NCBI GenBank assembly: GCA_900104855.1
Contig: FNSS01000001.1
Span: 4,216,001 to 4,280,000 of the forward strand
Length of the DNA: 64,000 nucleotides
From: Rhizobiales bacterium GAS188
Lineage (GTDB): Bacteria; Pseudomonadota; Alphaproteobacteria; Rhizobiales; Beijerinckiaceae
Reading direction: 5' to 3'
The position numbers and the translations under genes are program-made. The notes beneath the pieces were generated by a model. It saw only the letters and a program-made list of their open reading frames with translations, had not been told where the DNA came from and did no database searches. This document shows positions 54,113-61,868 of the stretch, piece after piece. Position 1 is the stretch's first letter. Each line of letters begins with the position of its first letter.

Positions 54113-54546
54113 CGCGTTTGCGCCTCCGGCGCCTTTGCCCCCACCACCTGAGCGGTCCAGTCGGCGAGGTTGTAATAGGTGGTGACGCGCGCGATCAGCC
54201 CGTCGCGCAGCGTGAAGAAGGTGCCGGCCGGCAGCACATAGCGTTGGCCATTGGCCGGCGGCAGCCCCTCATCGGTCGCCAGATAGGCGCCATGCACCGT
54301 GAACTCGGCGGCCGCCCGCTGCCCGTCTTCGCTCGCCATGATCACGATATCGGCAAGCCTCTCCTTGTAGCAGCGCGTCATATGGGCGCAGAACTCGGCG
54401 AACAGCGCCTTGCCGTGCCGCGCCGCGCCCTGGTTCACGTCGTGGCGCACATCCTCGCTGAGGCAGGCGAGCATCGCCGGCGCGTCGCCGGCGTTGAAGG
54501 CCTCGTAATAGCGGCGGATGAGGGAAACGGCATTTGTCTGCGGCAT
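54109..54546 (-). CDS. Ketosteroid isomerase-related NTF2-like protein
   Basis: A 145-residue single NTF2-like domain (SLIRRYYEAFNAGDAPAMLACL, then YVLPAGTFFTLRDGLIARVTTYYNL) of the TIGR02096 type. It is the first gene of a three-gene unit with GNAT and nitrilase, linked by ATGA overlaps. Function unknown. Confidence 0.85.
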   Translation of the reverse strand: MPQTNAVSLIRRYYEAFNAGDAPAMLACLSEDVRHDVNQGAARHGKALFAEFCAHMTRCYKERLADIVIMASEDGQRAAAEFTVHGAYLATDEGLPPANGQRYVLPAGTFFTLRDGLIARVTTYYNLADWTAQVVGAKAPEAQTR

Positions 54547-54595
54547 GTCGGGCTCCGGACGCGATGCCGGTCTTGTAGCATCGCGGGAATCCCGT

Positions 54596-54632
54596 TCAAG
54601 ACTTTGTCCCGCTCAAGACTTGGCCCCGCTCA
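54596..54632 (-). repeat. 17-bp tandem stop-codon ladder (three TGA) after the quinone oxidoreductase gene
   Basis: On the minus strand GCTTGA (real stop 54630-54632) is followed by GCGGGGCCAAGTCTTGA and GCGGGACAAAGTCTTGA, each 17 bp. TGA therefore recurs at 54613 and 54596, in the other two frames. The architecture and period are the same as at 44578-44614, but the sequence is unrelated. Confidence 0.9.
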
Positions 54633-55604
54633 AGCCGCCGCCGGGATGAGCACGATGCTGCCGGTGGTGCGCCCGGCCTCGAGCTCGGTCTGGGCGTTCG
54701 CCGCCTCGGCGAGTGCGAAGCGCGCCCCGATCGCGACCGGAAATCCCGATGCGACGAGGTCGAGCACCTCGCGAGCCGCGCCGCGATAGGCCTCGGTGTC
54801 GGTCATGAAGGCCATGACGCTCGGCCGGCTGAGCGTCGCTGCGCGTAGCGTCGTGACGTCGAGCGGCGGGATTGGGCCGCCGGCCTGGCCGATGCTCGCC
54901 ACCACGCCGAAGGGGCGGAGGCAAGCGATTGAGCGCATCAGCATGTCGCCCCCGATGCCGTCGATGACCGCGTCGACGCCGCGCCCTTGCGTGATCTCTC
55001 TGGCCCGCGCCACCACATCTTCGCGGCGATGCTCGATGATGTGATCTGCGCCGCAATCACGCGCGATCGCCGCTTTCTCGGGCGAGCCGACCACCGCGAT
55101 GACCGTCGCGCCGTCGCGCTTCGCCCGACGTGTCAGGAACTGCCCGAGGCCGCCAGCCGCCGCATGCACCAGCAGTGTCTGACCGGGCCCGACCGGGCAG
55201 ATGCGCCGTAACAGCATCTGCGCCGTGATGCCGCGCACCAGGGCCGCGGCCGCCGTGACGGAGGACACGGCGTCGGGAATGCGGATGGCGCGCGTCTCCG
55301 GCAGCAGGCGGTGCGACGCATAAGCCCCCATGGGCGCGCCCGCATAGGCGATGCGCGTGCCCGGCTCGACCGTGCTGACGCCCTCTCCGACCGCCTCGAC
55401 GATACCCGCCCCTTCGACCCCAAGCACCTGCGGCAGGCTGGGCAGTGGATAGAGGCCGGTGCGGTAATAGATGTCGAGGAAGTTCACGCCCACCGCTTCC
55501 TGGCGGATCAGGATCTCGCCGGGGCCTGGAGGCGCCAGCTTCACCTCGACCGTCTCGAGCATGTCGGGCCCGCCCGGCGCCTTCAATCGAACTTGCGTGA
55601 CCAT
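54630..55604 (-). CDS. NADPH:quinone oxidoreductase (zinc-independent MDR family)
   Basis: A 324-residue medium-chain reductase of the quinone oxidoreductase branch. It has the GroES-like N-terminal part (GVNFLDIYYRTGLYP, VLGVEGAGIVEAVG) and a Rossmann motif HAAAGGLGQFLTR near 145-157, with no zinc-binding cysteines. AGGAGG lies 5 bp before the ATG at 55604. It is divergent from a LysR gene (115-bp gap), its likely regulator. Confidence 0.92.
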   Translation of the reverse strand: MVTQVRLKAPGGPDMLETVEVKLAPPGPGEILIRQEAVGVNFLDIYYRTGLYPLPSLPQVLGVEGAGIVEAVGEGVSTVEPGTRIAYAGAPMGAYASHRLLPETRAIRIPDAVSSVTAAAALVRGITAQMLLRRICPVGPGQTLLVHAAAGGLGQFLTRRAKRDGATVIAVVGSPEKAAIARDCGADHIIEHRREDVVARAREITQGRGVDAVIDGIGGDMLMRSIACLRPFGVVASIGQAGGPIPPLDVTTLRAATLSRPSVMAFMTDTEAYRGAAREVLDLVASGFPVAIGARFALAEAANAQTELEAGRTTGSIVLIPAAA

Positions 55605-55719
55605 GCGGTCCTCCTGCTGTGCTGTTAGCCAGATGGGGCATGGCGTCTTGTGCGGGAACTCCGGTAATGTGCACATTGGTTGTGAGAAAATGCACCGACG
55701 CTCGAACCGGAGGACGGAT

Positions 55720-56586
55720 GTGTTCGATTGGGAAGATCTGCGCCATTTCGCGGCCCTGGCGCGCCATGGCGGGCTGTCCGAGGCGGCGCGCCAGCTCAAG
55801 GTCGATCATGCGACGGTCGGCCGGCGGGTCGCGGCCCTGGAACAGGCGCTGGAGACGCGGCTCGTCGACCGCCTGCCGCGCAAGGTGTCCTTGACCCGGG
55901 AGGGGCGGGCGATCGCCGAGCTCGCGGCGCAGATCGAGCAGGGCGCTTTCGCCATCGAGCGCGCCGCCAAAGGCATGACGTCGCGCCTCGCCGGCAAGGT
56001 GCAGGTGAGCGCCCCGCCCGCTTTCGCCAGCCAGTTCCTGGCCGGCCAGGCGGCTCGCCTGCGCGAGCTGCATCCGGGCATCCAGCTCGTCCTGTCGGGT
56101 ACAAAGCGCAGCGTCTCGCTCGGGCGGCGCGAGGCGGATCTCGCCATCCGCCTGTCGCGCCCCAAGGAGCAGGGCGGCGTCATCCGCCTTGTCGGCAGCC
56201 TGGGTTTCGGGCTCTATGCGGCGCCGACCTATGCGCAGGAGCGGGCGCCGGAGGCCTTCGAGTTCATCGGCTATGACGACGACATCGACATGCTGCCGCA
56301 GGAGCGCTGGCTGCATTCATTCGCGGGCGAACGGCCCTTCGTGTTCCGCTCGAACGACATCCTCAGTTTGCAGGCGGCAGCGCGCGCCGGGCTCGGCGTG
56401 GCGCTGCTCCCGGCCTATATGGCGGAGGCCGATGCGAGCCTCGCCTGCCTCTCCGATCCGCCGGATGTGGTGCGCCGCGAGCTCTGGCTCCTGGTGCATG
56501 GGGACCTCAGGCGGTCTCCGCTGATCCGCGCCGTGATGGATTTCCTCGCCGCGACGATTTCGGAGGCGTTCCCGATCGAAAGGTGA
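55720..56586 (+). CDS. LysR family transcriptional regulator
   Basis: A 288-residue LTTR. The HTH occupies about 4-60 (LRHFAALARHGGLSEAARQL, TVGRRVAALEQALETRLVDR), followed by the effector domain. The GTG at 55720 is preferred because GGAGG lies 6 bp upstream and the sequence VFDWEDLRHF then aligns with LTTR starts; an ATG at 55690 adds 10 basic residues. Divergent from the quinone oxidoreductase gene. Confidence 0.92.
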   Translation: MFDWEDLRHFAALARHGGLSEAARQLKVDHATVGRRVAALEQALETRLVDRLPRKVSLTREGRAIAELAAQIEQGAFAIERAAKGMTSRLAGKVQVSAPPAFASQFLAGQAARLRELHPGIQLVLSGTKRSVSLGRREADLAIRLSRPKEQGGVIRLVGSLGFGLYAAPTYAQERAPEAFEFIGYDDDIDMLPQERWLHSFAGERPFVFRSNDILSLQAAARAGLGVALLPAYMAEADASLACLSDPPDVVRRELWLLVHGDLRRSPLIRAVMDFLAATISEAFPIER

Positions 56587-56596
56587 GGGCGCGCCC

Positions 56597-56680
56597 TGGG
56601 ACCGCGACCGTCTCGGTCGCCCTTCCTAACCAGCGGCGCGTCTCACCATCGCAAGAGCGGGCGGGACGCCCGCGGTCCCA
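56597..56680. repeat. Family A two-hairpin repeat, copy 2 (84 bp)
   Basis: Perfect outer arms TGGGACCGC/GCGGTCCCA enclose GCGACCG-TCT-CGGTCGC and GCGGGC-GGGAC-GCCCGC. It starts 11 bp after the LysR stop and is followed by a tandem copy in the same orientation. Confidence 0.93.
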
Positions 56681-56692
56681 GGATGCGCGTCC

Positions 56693-56776
56693 TGGGACCG
56701 CGACCGTCTCGGTCGCCCTTCCCGACCAGCGGCGCGCCTCACCATCGCAAGAGTAGGCGAGACGCCCGCGGTCCCA
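56693..56776. repeat. Family A two-hairpin repeat, copy 3 (84 bp)
   Basis: Nearly identical to copy 2, same length and orientation, separated from it by 12 bp. It ends 5 bp from the ettA stop. The two copies fill the lysR-ettA convergent gap. Confidence 0.93.
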
Positions 56777-56780
56777 CGCC

Positions 56781-58433
56781 CTACCTTGCAAACTTCTTGT
56801 ATTTCAGCCGGTGCGGGATGATCGTGTCGGTGCCGAGCCGGCGCATCTTGTCGGCCTCGTAATCGGCGAAATTCCCCTCGAACCATTCCACATGGCTGTC
56901 GTCCTCGAAGGCCAGCATATGGGTCGCGATGCGGTCGAGGAAGAAGCGATCATGCGAGATGATCACGGCGCAGCCCGCGAAATTCTCCAGCGCCTCCTCC
57001 AAGGCGCGTAGCGTGTCGACGTCGAGGTCGTTGGTCGGCTCGTCGAGGAGGAGCACATTGGCGCCGCTCTTCAGCATCTTGGCGAGATGGACGCGGTTGC
57101 GCTCGCCGCCCGAGAGCTGGCCGACCTTCTTCTGCTGGTCGCCGCCCTTGAAGTTGAAGGACGAGCAATAGGCCCGCGAATTCACCTCGCGCTTGCCGAG
57201 CATGAGCTGGTCGAGCCCGCCCGAGACTTCCTCCCACACCGTCTTGCCGGCATCCAAGGCGTCGCGCGACTGGTCGACATAGCCGAGTTGCACGGATTCG
57301 CCGATCGCGATCGAGCCGCCATCCGGCGTCTCCTGCTCGGTGATCATGCGAAACAGCGTGGTCTTGCCGGCGCCGTTCGGCCCGATCACGCCGACGATGC
57401 CGCCGGGCGGCAGCTTGAAGGTGAGGTCGTCGATCAGCAGGCGATCGCCATAGCCCTTGGTCAGGTTGTCGAAATTGATGACGTTATTGCCCAGGCGCTC
57501 GGCGATCGGGATGATGATCTGGGCGGTCTGCGGCCCGGTATCGGATTGCTTGGCGACGAGATCGTCATAGCGCTGGATGCGGGCCTTGTTCTTCGCCTGG
57601 CGAGCCTTGGGCGAGGCCTGGATCCATTCCTGCTCGCGCTCGAGGGCACGCTGGCGCGCCTCCTCCTCGCGGCCTTCCTGCCGCAGGCGCTTCTGCTTTT
57701 GCCCCAGCCAGGAGGAGTAATTGCCCTCATAGGGGATGCCGCGGCCGCGATCGAGCTCGAGGATCCAGCCGGTGACGTTGTCGAGGAAGTAGCGGTCATG
57801 GGTCACGAGCAGCACGGCGCCCGGATAGGCTCGCAGATGCGATTCGAGCCAGGCCGTGGTCTCGGCGTCGAGATGGTTGGTCGGCTCGTCGAGCAGCAGC
57901 AGCTCCGGCTGCTCCAGCAGCAGGCGGCAGAGGGCCACGCGGCGGCGCTCGCCGCCCGAGAGCTGGGTCACGTCGCCGTCGTCGGGCGGGCAGGCGAGCG
58001 CCTCCATCGCCTGGTCGACCTGGGCGTCGAGATCCCAGAGGTTCTTCGAATCGATCTCGTCCTGCAGCCGCGTCATCTCCTCGGCCGTCTCGTCCGAGTA
58101 GTTCATGGCGATCTCGTTGTAGCGATCGACGAGCGCCTTCTTGGCCGCGACCCCGAGCATCACATTGCCGCGCACGTCGAGGCTCTCGTCGAGATGCGGC
58201 TCCTGCGGCAGATAGCCGGCGCGCGCGCCCTCGGCGAGCCAGGACTCACCCGTCCATTCCTTGTCCTCGCCCGCCATGATGCGCATGAGGGTCGATTTGC
58301 CTGATCCGTTGACGCCCAGGATGCCGATCTTGGCGTCCGGGTAGAAGGACAGGTTGATGTTCTCCAGGACCTTCTTGCCGCCGGGATAGGCCTTGGTGAG
58401 GCCGCGCATATGATAGATGAATTGCCGCGCCAT
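56781..58433 (-). CDS. ettA: Energy-dependent translational throttle protein EttA
   Basis: A 550-residue ABC-F protein. There are two ABC cassettes: Walker [10 protein letters not shown] (40-48) with [11 protein letters not shown] and [12 protein letters not shown], and a second GPNGAGKTT with [11 protein letters not shown] and [11 protein letters not shown]. The inter-domain linker contains the EttA-type [14 protein letters not shown] and a charged arm. It gates ribosomes at the first elongation cycle depending on ATP level. No membrane domain, as expected. Confidence 0.97.
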   Translation of the reverse strand: MARQFIYHMRGLTKAYPGGKKVLENINLSFYPDAKIGILGVNGSGKSTLMRIMAGEDKEWTGESWLAEGARAGYLPQEPHLDESLDVRGNVMLGVAAKKALVDRYNEIAMNYSDETAEEMTRLQDEIDSKNLWDLDAQVDQAMEALACPPDDGDVTQLSGGERRRVALCRLLLEQPELLLLDEPTNHLDAETTAWLESHLRAYPGAVLLVTHDRYFLDNVTGWILELDRGRGIPYEGNYSSWLGQKQKRLRQEGREEEARQRALEREQEWIQASPKARQAKNKARIQRYDDLVAKQSDTGPQTAQIIIPIAERLGNNVINFDNLTKGYGDRLLIDDLTFKLPPGGIVGVIGPNGAGKTTLFRMITEQETPDGGSIAIGESVQLGYVDQSRDALDAGKTVWEEVSGGLDQLMLGKREVNSRAYCSSFNFKGGDQQKKVGQLSGGERNRVHLAKMLKSGANVLLLDEPTNDLDVDTLRALEEALENFAGCAVIISHDRFFLDRIATHMLAFEDDSHVEWFEGNFADYEADKMRRLGTDTIIPHRLKYKKFAR

Positions 58434-58543
58434 GGGGCGTGTCGCTCGCTTGTTGGGATGTGAAGCTGATCGCGGCGCGTTTTAGCGGGCGGCGGGCTTC
58501 AGGTCCAGGGCGCTGAATGCAATCGAATATGAGGTCTCAGACG

Positions 58544-59155
58544 ATGATTCTGGAACATAGAGGGGTGAGCCCGAGCATCGATGCGTCGACGCGCATCGCG
58601 CCGAATGCCGTGATCTGCGGCGATGTCACGATCGGGCCGAATTGCTCGGTCGGCTTCGGGGCCGTCATCACGGCCGAAAGCGGCAAGGTGACGATCGGGG
58701 CGAATTGCGTGATCATGGACACCGCCGTGATCCGCGGCGTGCGCGGCAATCCGGTCACGATCGCCGACAATGTGATGATCGGCCCGCGGGCCTATCTCGC
58801 CGGCTGCAGCATCGAGAGCGAAGCCTTTGTCGCGACCGGCGCCACCATCTTCAACGGCGCCAAGATCGGCCGCAACGCCGAGGTGCGCATCAACGCCATC
58901 GTGCATCTGCGCACCGTGCTGCCTGCCGGGGCCAGGGTGCCGCTCAACTGGATCGCGGTCGGCGATCCGGCACAGATCCTGCCGCCCGAGAAGCATGAGG
59001 AGATCTGGGCGATCCAGAAGACGCTCGACTTTCCCAAATATGTGTTCGGGATCGACAGGCCGCCGCCCGGCGGCACCATCATGCCCGAGGCGATGTCGCG
59101 CTATGCGCGCGCCCTCAAGCATTGGCATGACGGGGATCGGGAGGTCGGGGAGTAG
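58544..59155 (+). CDS. Gamma-carbonic-anhydrase-like hexapeptide protein lacking zinc ligands
   Basis: A 203-residue left-handed beta-helix protein (IAPNAVICGDVTIGPNCSVG, VTIADNVMIGPRAYLAGCSI). It aligns in layout with gamma-carbonic anhydrase-like proteins, but the positions usually occupied by the zinc histidines (IGH..LH) read IGPRAYLAG and VIMDTA, so metal binding is unlikely. ATG at 58544 has GAGG 9 bp upstream; in-frame ATGs at 58529 and 58517 are possible. May be structural or an acyltransferase-like relic. Confidence 0.82.
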   Translation: MILEHRGVSPSIDASTRIAPNAVICGDVTIGPNCSVGFGAVITAESGKVTIGANCVIMDTAVIRGVRGNPVTIADNVMIGPRAYLAGCSIESEAFVATGATIFNGAKIGRNAEVRINAIVHLRTVLPAGARVPLNWIAVGDPAQILPPEKHEEIWAIQKTLDFPKYVFGIDRPPPGGTIMPEAMSRYARALKHWHDGDREVGE

Positions 59156-59213
59156 CGAAGCTAAGCTAAAGAGGGAAATAGTAAAGCGTCGTCGCCATTG
59201 TTTCAGTTCCAGT

Positions 59214-59229
59214 AATGACTGGAGTCATT
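59214..59229. promoter_or_regulatory. 16-bp palindrome in an AT-rich gap
   Basis: AATGACT-GG-AGTCATT is a perfect 7-bp inverted repeat. It lies between two convergent genes in a stretch (59156-59260) that is AT-rich for this genome and begins with GCTAAGCTAAA, a string also present near 29684. It could be an operator, a terminator or a remnant. Confidence 0.35.
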
Positions 59230-59275
59230 GCAGCTGTTATTATTTGTGCTAAGAGGCGCAACATTCGCGCGCTTC

Positions 59276-59412
59276 CCTTCTCCCGCTCTTTGGCGGGAGA
59301 AGGTGCCCGAACGCAGTGAGGGCGGATGAGGGACGCCGGTGAAGGGCTCGACCGCCCCTCATCCGCCTCGGCTTCGCCTCGGCACCTTCTCCCGCCCAAG
59401 AGCGGGAGAAGG
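59276..59412. repeat. Family B nested palindromic repeat (137 bp)
   Basis: Arms 59276-59307 and 59381-59412 are 32-bp reverse complements with one mismatch (CCTTCTCCCGCTC...). Each arm is itself a hairpin, and the inner GGCGGATGAGG/CCTCATCCGCC also pairs. It ends 19 bp beyond the phosphatase stop. It shares the CTTCTCCCG core with the palindrome at 8253-8299. Confidence 0.85.
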
Positions 59413-59430
59413 AAATGCGCCGTCCCCTCA

Positions 59431-60867
59431 TCAGCGGCTGCGGCCTTTCCGGCTCGCGGGGCCGCGAGGCGCAGGCTTTTTGCGGCCGGCGCCTGCGACA
59501 CTGGTCCTGGCAGGCCTCGTCCCTGATGTCTTGCTCTTCGCGGTCTTGGCCTTCGCTGTCTTGGCCTTTGCCGATTTGGCCTTAGCCTTTGGCGCGCCTT
59601 TCTTGGCGGGAGGCGCCTTCGAGGAGCCCTTGGACGCGGTGAGCTTGCCGCTTGCCAGATCGACCGTGATCGAATCCCGCACCACGACGCCCTGAGCATC
59701 GGCAGTCTTGAAGGTGACCGACAGGGTTTTCGCGTCGGTCTCGATGGTCAGGTAGCCGAATCTGACGATCGGATCGATCTCGAGCGTGTGGTCGCCGATC
59801 GTGACCGGCGCCGGCGGGACCTTCGTAAATGGCGGCGTCGCCGCGAAGCCGCCCGCTCCGCAGACGATGTAGGGTGTCTGCTTGCCGCCGACCAGCCGCG
59901 TGAACCGCTGATAGAGATGGGCGTGGCCCGACAGGACGAGATCCGGCCAGAGCCCGGCCTTCTGACAGCAGGCATCGATGTCGGCCTGCACGCCGGTCGA
60001 GCCGCTATGCTTGGCGTCGGCCGACAAGGGAGGATGATGCACGGCGAGAACGACAGCCCTTTGTTGAGCCTGACGCGCGGATTTCAGCCGGGTCAACTCG
60101 CTCGTCAGGAAACCGAGCTGGTCGTCGACGAGCGGGAAATGGCCACCCTGCGAGGAAATGACGCCGGGGCCGTCGAGCACATTGCTGTAGAGGCCGATGA
60201 TCGAGACGAAGGGCGCGTCGAGCGTGAAATAGACGCCGGGCTGCGTCATGACGGAGCGCATCAGGCCACCGGCATCCGGAGAAGGCCCGGGCGTCGCGGC
60301 GCAGAAATTGGTGAGGAAGGCATCGAGCGTCGGCACTTGCGGGGCGCTCGAGCCCTGGCCGAACACCATGCCGTCATGGTTGCCCGGGACCGCGAAGATG
60401 GGCCGGTCATAAGCCCGATAAGGCTCGTAGAACTGATCGTAATAATATTGGGCTTCCCCGAAATTGTAGATCACGTCGCCGAGATGGAAGAAGAAGGCGG
60501 GAGCATTGCCGGGGCGCGCAATGTCGCTGACCAATGCATCGGCGACCGCGGTTTCATGCCCGATCGCGGTGGCGGCGGTCTGCGAGCGGTTGACCTTGGC
60601 GGCGCCGGTGTCGCCTGTCGCGTGGAACGCGATCTTGCCGCCCGATTGAATAGCGCCGAGAAGGCTTGCCGGGATAAAATCCGACAGGTTGAGCGGTGAG
60701 GCACCGCGCCGCCGCGGGATCGGCTGAACTTGGTTCTTGTGAGCGATGAAATAGGGCGATTGGTAGTAGGCGGCGCTGTTGTTGTCTTGCTGAAACTGTG
60801 TGGGGTCGGCACCCGGCTTCGGATCGGCATAGAGCTGACCCTGCGGGCCGATGAGGTTATCTGCCAT
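59431..60867 (-). CDS. Metallophosphoesterase with a lysine-rich, histone H1-like tail
   Basis: A 478-residue protein. The calcineurin-like phosphoesterase core has all motifs: GDTG (Asp86), HLGDVIY (128-134), PGNHDG (161-166), VHHPP near 280 and SGHAHLYQR near 317. No signal peptide is visible. After about residue 405, the last 70 residues are almost wholly Lys, Ala, Pro, Ser, Arg (PKAKAKSAKAKTAKAK-type repeats), resembling histone H1/AlgP-like DNA-binding tails. Nucleic-acid binding is inferred. Confidence 0.87.
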   Translation of the reverse strand: MADNLIGPQGQLYADPKPGADPTQFQQDNNSAAYYQSPYFIAHKNQVQPIPRRRGASPLNLSDFIPASLLGAIQSGGKIAFHATGDTGAAKVNRSQTAATAIGHETAVADALVSDIARPGNAPAFFFHLGDVIYNFGEAQYYYDQFYEPYRAYDRPIFAVPGNHDGMVFGQGSSAPQVPTLDAFLTNFCAATPGPSPDAGGLMRSVMTQPGVYFTLDAPFVSIIGLYSNVLDGPGVISSQGGHFPLVDDQLGFLTSELTRLKSARQAQQRAVVLAVHHPPLSADAKHSGSTGVQADIDACCQKAGLWPDLVLSGHAHLYQRFTRLVGGKQTPYIVCGAGGFAATPPFTKVPPAPVTIGDHTLEIDPIVRFGYLTIETDAKTLSVTFKTADAQGVVVRDSITVDLASGKLTASKGSSKAPPAKKGAPKAKAKSAKAKTAKAKTAKSKTSGTRPARTSVAGAGRKKPAPRGPASRKGRSR

Positions 60868-60952
60868 CGAACTCTCCCCCGGATAGCGGATGGCGTCGAG
60901 ACTGCACTCATTTTAGCTTGCGTGCAACCTGGAGATGCAAATTAGGGCAGCC

Positions 60953-61036
60953 TGGGACCGCGACCGTCTCGGTCGCTCTTCCTTCCCGACGGCGGAGCTC
61001 ACCGCCGCAAGGGCGGGCGAGACGCAAGCGGTCCCA
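60953..61036. repeat. Family A two-hairpin repeat, copy 4 (84 bp, degenerate)
   Basis: TGGGACCGC and GCGGTCCCA outer arms are perfect. The left hairpin is intact; the second hairpin (GCGGGCGAGACGCAAGC) is partly degraded. It ends 7 bp from the tetR stop, same orientation as the other copies. Confidence 0.88.
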
Positions 61037-61042
61037 AGGGTG

Positions 61043-61786
61043 CTACGCGGCCTCGACGCCGCCCTCGCCATCGGCATCGCGCGGGGCGCGCATGCGTTCA
61101 CGCATCCGGTCGCGGAAGTGGCGCCGGCCGCGGCAGGCGGCGCGGAAGAAGGCGCGGAAGGGCGCGCTGAGCGCGTGAACGTCGTCGGCGAGGCGCAAGA
61201 GCCGCTCGCCCCTGTCGAGCTCCTTGTCGAGCCGCGCCATGGTCCGGGCGAGATCGGGCTCGTCATCGTGAAGGAAGGTCTCGAAGGCCCGCGCGAACAC
61301 CGCGACCGCTCCTTGCAGCTTCAACTGGCCGAGCGCATCGGTGGTGTCGATGCCGGCGGCCGTCAGCATGAAGCGCTGCGAGTTCAGGGCGACCTGGTTC
61401 ATGGCGGCGAGCGACAGGGGATCGCGGCGCAGATCGCGTGCAATCGAACGCAGCGCGTCGCGATAGGGATGCAGGGCATCGAAGCGGCGCATCATGACGT
61501 CGAGCACCCGCTCGCGCGCCGGTTCCTCGGCGAGCTCGGCCGTGGTGCCGTCGAGCACGATGCGGTCGATGCGCTTCGAGAAGGCGCCGAGGATCGCGCC
61601 CTTCGAGGGGTACAGGTCGCGGAACTCGCCGAGCGTGACCGAGGCGCGCGCCGCGATCTCGGCGAGGCCGATCTCGCCATAGGGCTTGTCGGCCGCAAGC
61701 TCCATCAACGCTTCGATGATGCGGTCGCGCGGCGAGCGCTGTGCCTGCGGCTTGTCGGGCTTCTGAGGGGTCGGTTTCCTGGCCAT
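61043..61786 (-). CDS. TetR/AcrR family transcriptional regulator
   Basis: A 247-residue regulator. The N-terminal HTH is ALMELAADKPYGEIGLAEIA then ASVTLGEFRDLYPSKGAIL. The C-terminal domain contains RRFDALHPYRDALRSI and an acidic-basic tail. The ATG at 61786 has AGGAGG 6 bp upstream; a longer ATG frame begins 10 codons earlier. No obvious target gene is adjacent (family A repeat and phosphatase on one side, ppc on the other). Confidence 0.88.
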   Translation of the reverse strand: MARKPTPQKPDKPQAQRSPRDRIIEALMELAADKPYGEIGLAEIAARASVTLGEFRDLYPSKGAILGAFSKRIDRIVLDGTTAELAEEPARERVLDVMMRRFDALHPYRDALRSIARDLRRDPLSLAAMNQVALNSQRFMLTAAGIDTTDALGQLKLQGAVAVFARAFETFLHDDEPDLARTMARLDKELDRGERLLRLADDVHALSAPFRAFFRAACRGRRHFRDRMRERMRAPRDADGEGGVEAA

Positions 61787-61868
61787 GCGCGCCTCCTGTG
61801 CCGGATCAGTGTACATAATAGCAGGTTTTGCCGGCAGAAGTGCGGCATGGTGGCGCCCAACGCCAGGA

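Noticed and set aside
56597-56776. CRISPR-like pair of direct repeats
   Set aside because: Only two 84-bp units with a 12-bp gap and internal dyads; no spacers of uniform length and no cas genes.
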